Positions 63,256 through 64,000 of a DNA stretch of 64,000 nt are shown here, one piece after another. Made by a program: the position numbers and the translations under genes. The stretch's first letter is position 1. Each line of letters opens with the position of its first letter. A model generated the notes under the pieces. The model made no database searches, was not told the origin of the DNA, and worked only from the letters and a program-made list of their open reading frames with translations. Source of the stretch: Alphaproteobacteria bacterium (lineage in GTDB: Bacteria > Pseudomonadota > Alphaproteobacteria > Micavibrionales > Micavibrionaceae); NCBI GenBank assembly GCA_020848095.1, contig JADLAT010000015.1:62001-126000 (forward strand), written 5' to 3'.

Positions 63256-63285
63256 AAATCAGAGATATACGAATTAAACGGCGTG

Positions 63286-63816
63286 TTAGGCGGCTTTGGC
63301 CTGCGCGGGTTTATTATTCGCACCAAGAATGTCTTCGAGACGCTCCGTAGCCTTGATCTCAGTAATGCTTTCCACGGCGGCAACCTCACGGGCCAGACGC
63401 TCCAGAGCGGATTGATAAATCTGGCGCTCGGAATAGGATTGCTCACTATCATCATTGCTGCGCTTAAGGTCACGCAGAACCTCGGCAATGGCAACCGGGT
63501 CGCCGGAATTGATTTTCATCTCGTATTCCTGCGCGCGGCGGCTCCACATCGTGCGGCGCACGCGGGCTTTGCCTTTAAGCGTTTTAATAGCGTCCAGCAT
63601 GCGGTCTGCGGTGCTCAATCTCCGCAGGCCAGCAGCCGCAGCCTTCATCACAGGGATTTTAAGGCGCATACGGTCTTTTTCAAAGGCAATGGCATACAGG
63701 CGAACTTCCATCCCGGCGATAGTGTGCGTTTCCACGCCCTCGATCTGTCCCACGCCATGAGCAGGGTATACAACGTAATCGCCTTGAGTGAAGTTGAAGT
63801 TGTCATTGTCAGCCAT
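63286..63816 (-). CDS. carD: CarD/CdnL family transcriptional regulator
   Basis: A 176-residue RNA-polymerase-binding regulator that stabilises open promoter complexes. The N-terminal RNA-polymerase-interaction domain is visible (FTQGDYVVYPAHGVGQIEGVETHTIAGMEVRLYAI), followed by a helical domain (DRMLDAIKTLKGKARVRRTMWSRRAQEYEMKI, ERQIYQSALERLAREVAAVESI). AGGTGA precedes ATG 63816. It has its own promoter and terminator. Confidence 0.93.
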   Translation of the reverse strand: MADNDNFNFTQGDYVVYPAHGVGQIEGVETHTIAGMEVRLYAIAFEKDRMRLKIPVMKAAAAGLRRLSTADRMLDAIKTLKGKARVRRTMWSRRAQEYEMKINSGDPVAIAEVLRDLKRSNDDSEQSYSERQIYQSALERLAREVAAVESITEIKATERLEDILGANNKPAQAKAA

Positions 63817-63939
63817 ATTTTATCACCTTTTTTATATGTTAAAATTGGAAGAGCAGTCCCGCCGTCTTAAACGTTAAAACGGTAATCTTTGGTGTTTTGG
63901 CATCTCATGCCATGAGGGGCCGTTCTTTGGAAGTGCCTT

Positions 63940-63968
63940 AATGTACTTTAAATTTCATAAAATTTCAA
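63940..63968 (-). promoter_or_regulatory. Putative carD promoter
   Basis: On the minus strand TTGAAA (63963-63968) and TACATT (63940-63945) are separated by 17 bases. The region around is AT-rich. The predicted start near 63933 gives a leader of about 115 bases that contains a CTCATG/CATGAG dyad at 63904-63916. Confidence 0.55.
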
Positions 63969-64000
63969 CTAAAACTTAAAACCGGCTGGCCACTGCGGGT

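Noticed and set aside
63283-63870. 195-codon plus-strand frame opposite carD
   Set aside because: It is a shadow of carD; carD has a clear domain, ribosome-binding site, promoter and terminator.

Overview
The window is ordinary chromosomal DNA of a Gram-negative alphaproteobacterium, with GC close to 50% by eye. Supporting markers are a DUF3126 protein, a DUF2336 protein, an olsB-olsA ornithine-lipid pair, a CarD/CdnL-type regulator, the ffh-rpsP-rimM-trmD-rplS order followed by dapF-mtaB-ftsY, RpoH-type sigma32, and the late lipid A/Kdo enzymes. The mix of a compact type IV pilus locus, eukaryote-type glutamine synthetase and several unrecognised exported proteins would fit a Micavibrio-like or Rhodospirillales-like lineage. 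That placement is an inference; I cannot confirm the taxon from sequence alone. Coding density is very high, many neighbours overlap by 1-4 bases, and no gap between likely genes exceeds 300 bases. I saw no insertion sequence, integrase, phage module or CRISPR array.

Layout. 1-3042: nadE (runs off the left edge) and class II DAHP synthase, both minus. 3236-4333: an HD-domain phosphodiesterase with a good sigma70 promoter. 4339-8853: a minus operon waaA-lpxK-lpxL-gor joined by ATGA overlaps. 9291-11790: three exported proteins, two of them cysteine-rich paralogues of unknown function. 11899-15147: DUF3126, olsA/olsB, and an exported coiled-coil protein with an OmpA-like C-terminus. 15390-15466: tRNA-Arg(ACG). 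16147-17262: glnII between two terminators.

17451-34485: one long plus-strand pilus/secretion locus. It holds assembly ATPase, inner-membrane platform, GspL/PilMN-like, PilO-like, PilP-like, ABC ATPase, TPR protein, prepilin peptidase, PilT, PilU, MshL-like secretin, ABC-2 permease, a small TPR-like membrane protein, a membrane-bound AraC regulator, and a single pilin ending at a strong terminator. This is the most system-like part of the window. Its unusual features are the embedded split ABC transporter, the fused GspL/PilM-N protein, a platform gene without a normal start codon, and the AraC regulator with about seven membrane segments next to the pilin.

34558-44573: macro-domain protein, YejA-like peptide-binding protein, lipoprotein, glycosyltransferase 9, YgfZ, leuB/leuD, a degenerate HD-GYP protein, two small unknowns, leuC, and an AT-rich orphan. 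44597-55073: the ribosome/SRP block (rplS, trmD, rimM, rpsP, ffh) with a structured ffh leader, then dapF, a putative papain-like protein, mtaB, a Sel1 protein, ftsY and amn. 55173-64000: glycine-zipper lipoprotein, a small protein with its own terminator, DUF2336, pgk, proline iminopeptidase, SNase-like protein, M48 lipoprotein, rpoH and carD with its promoter.
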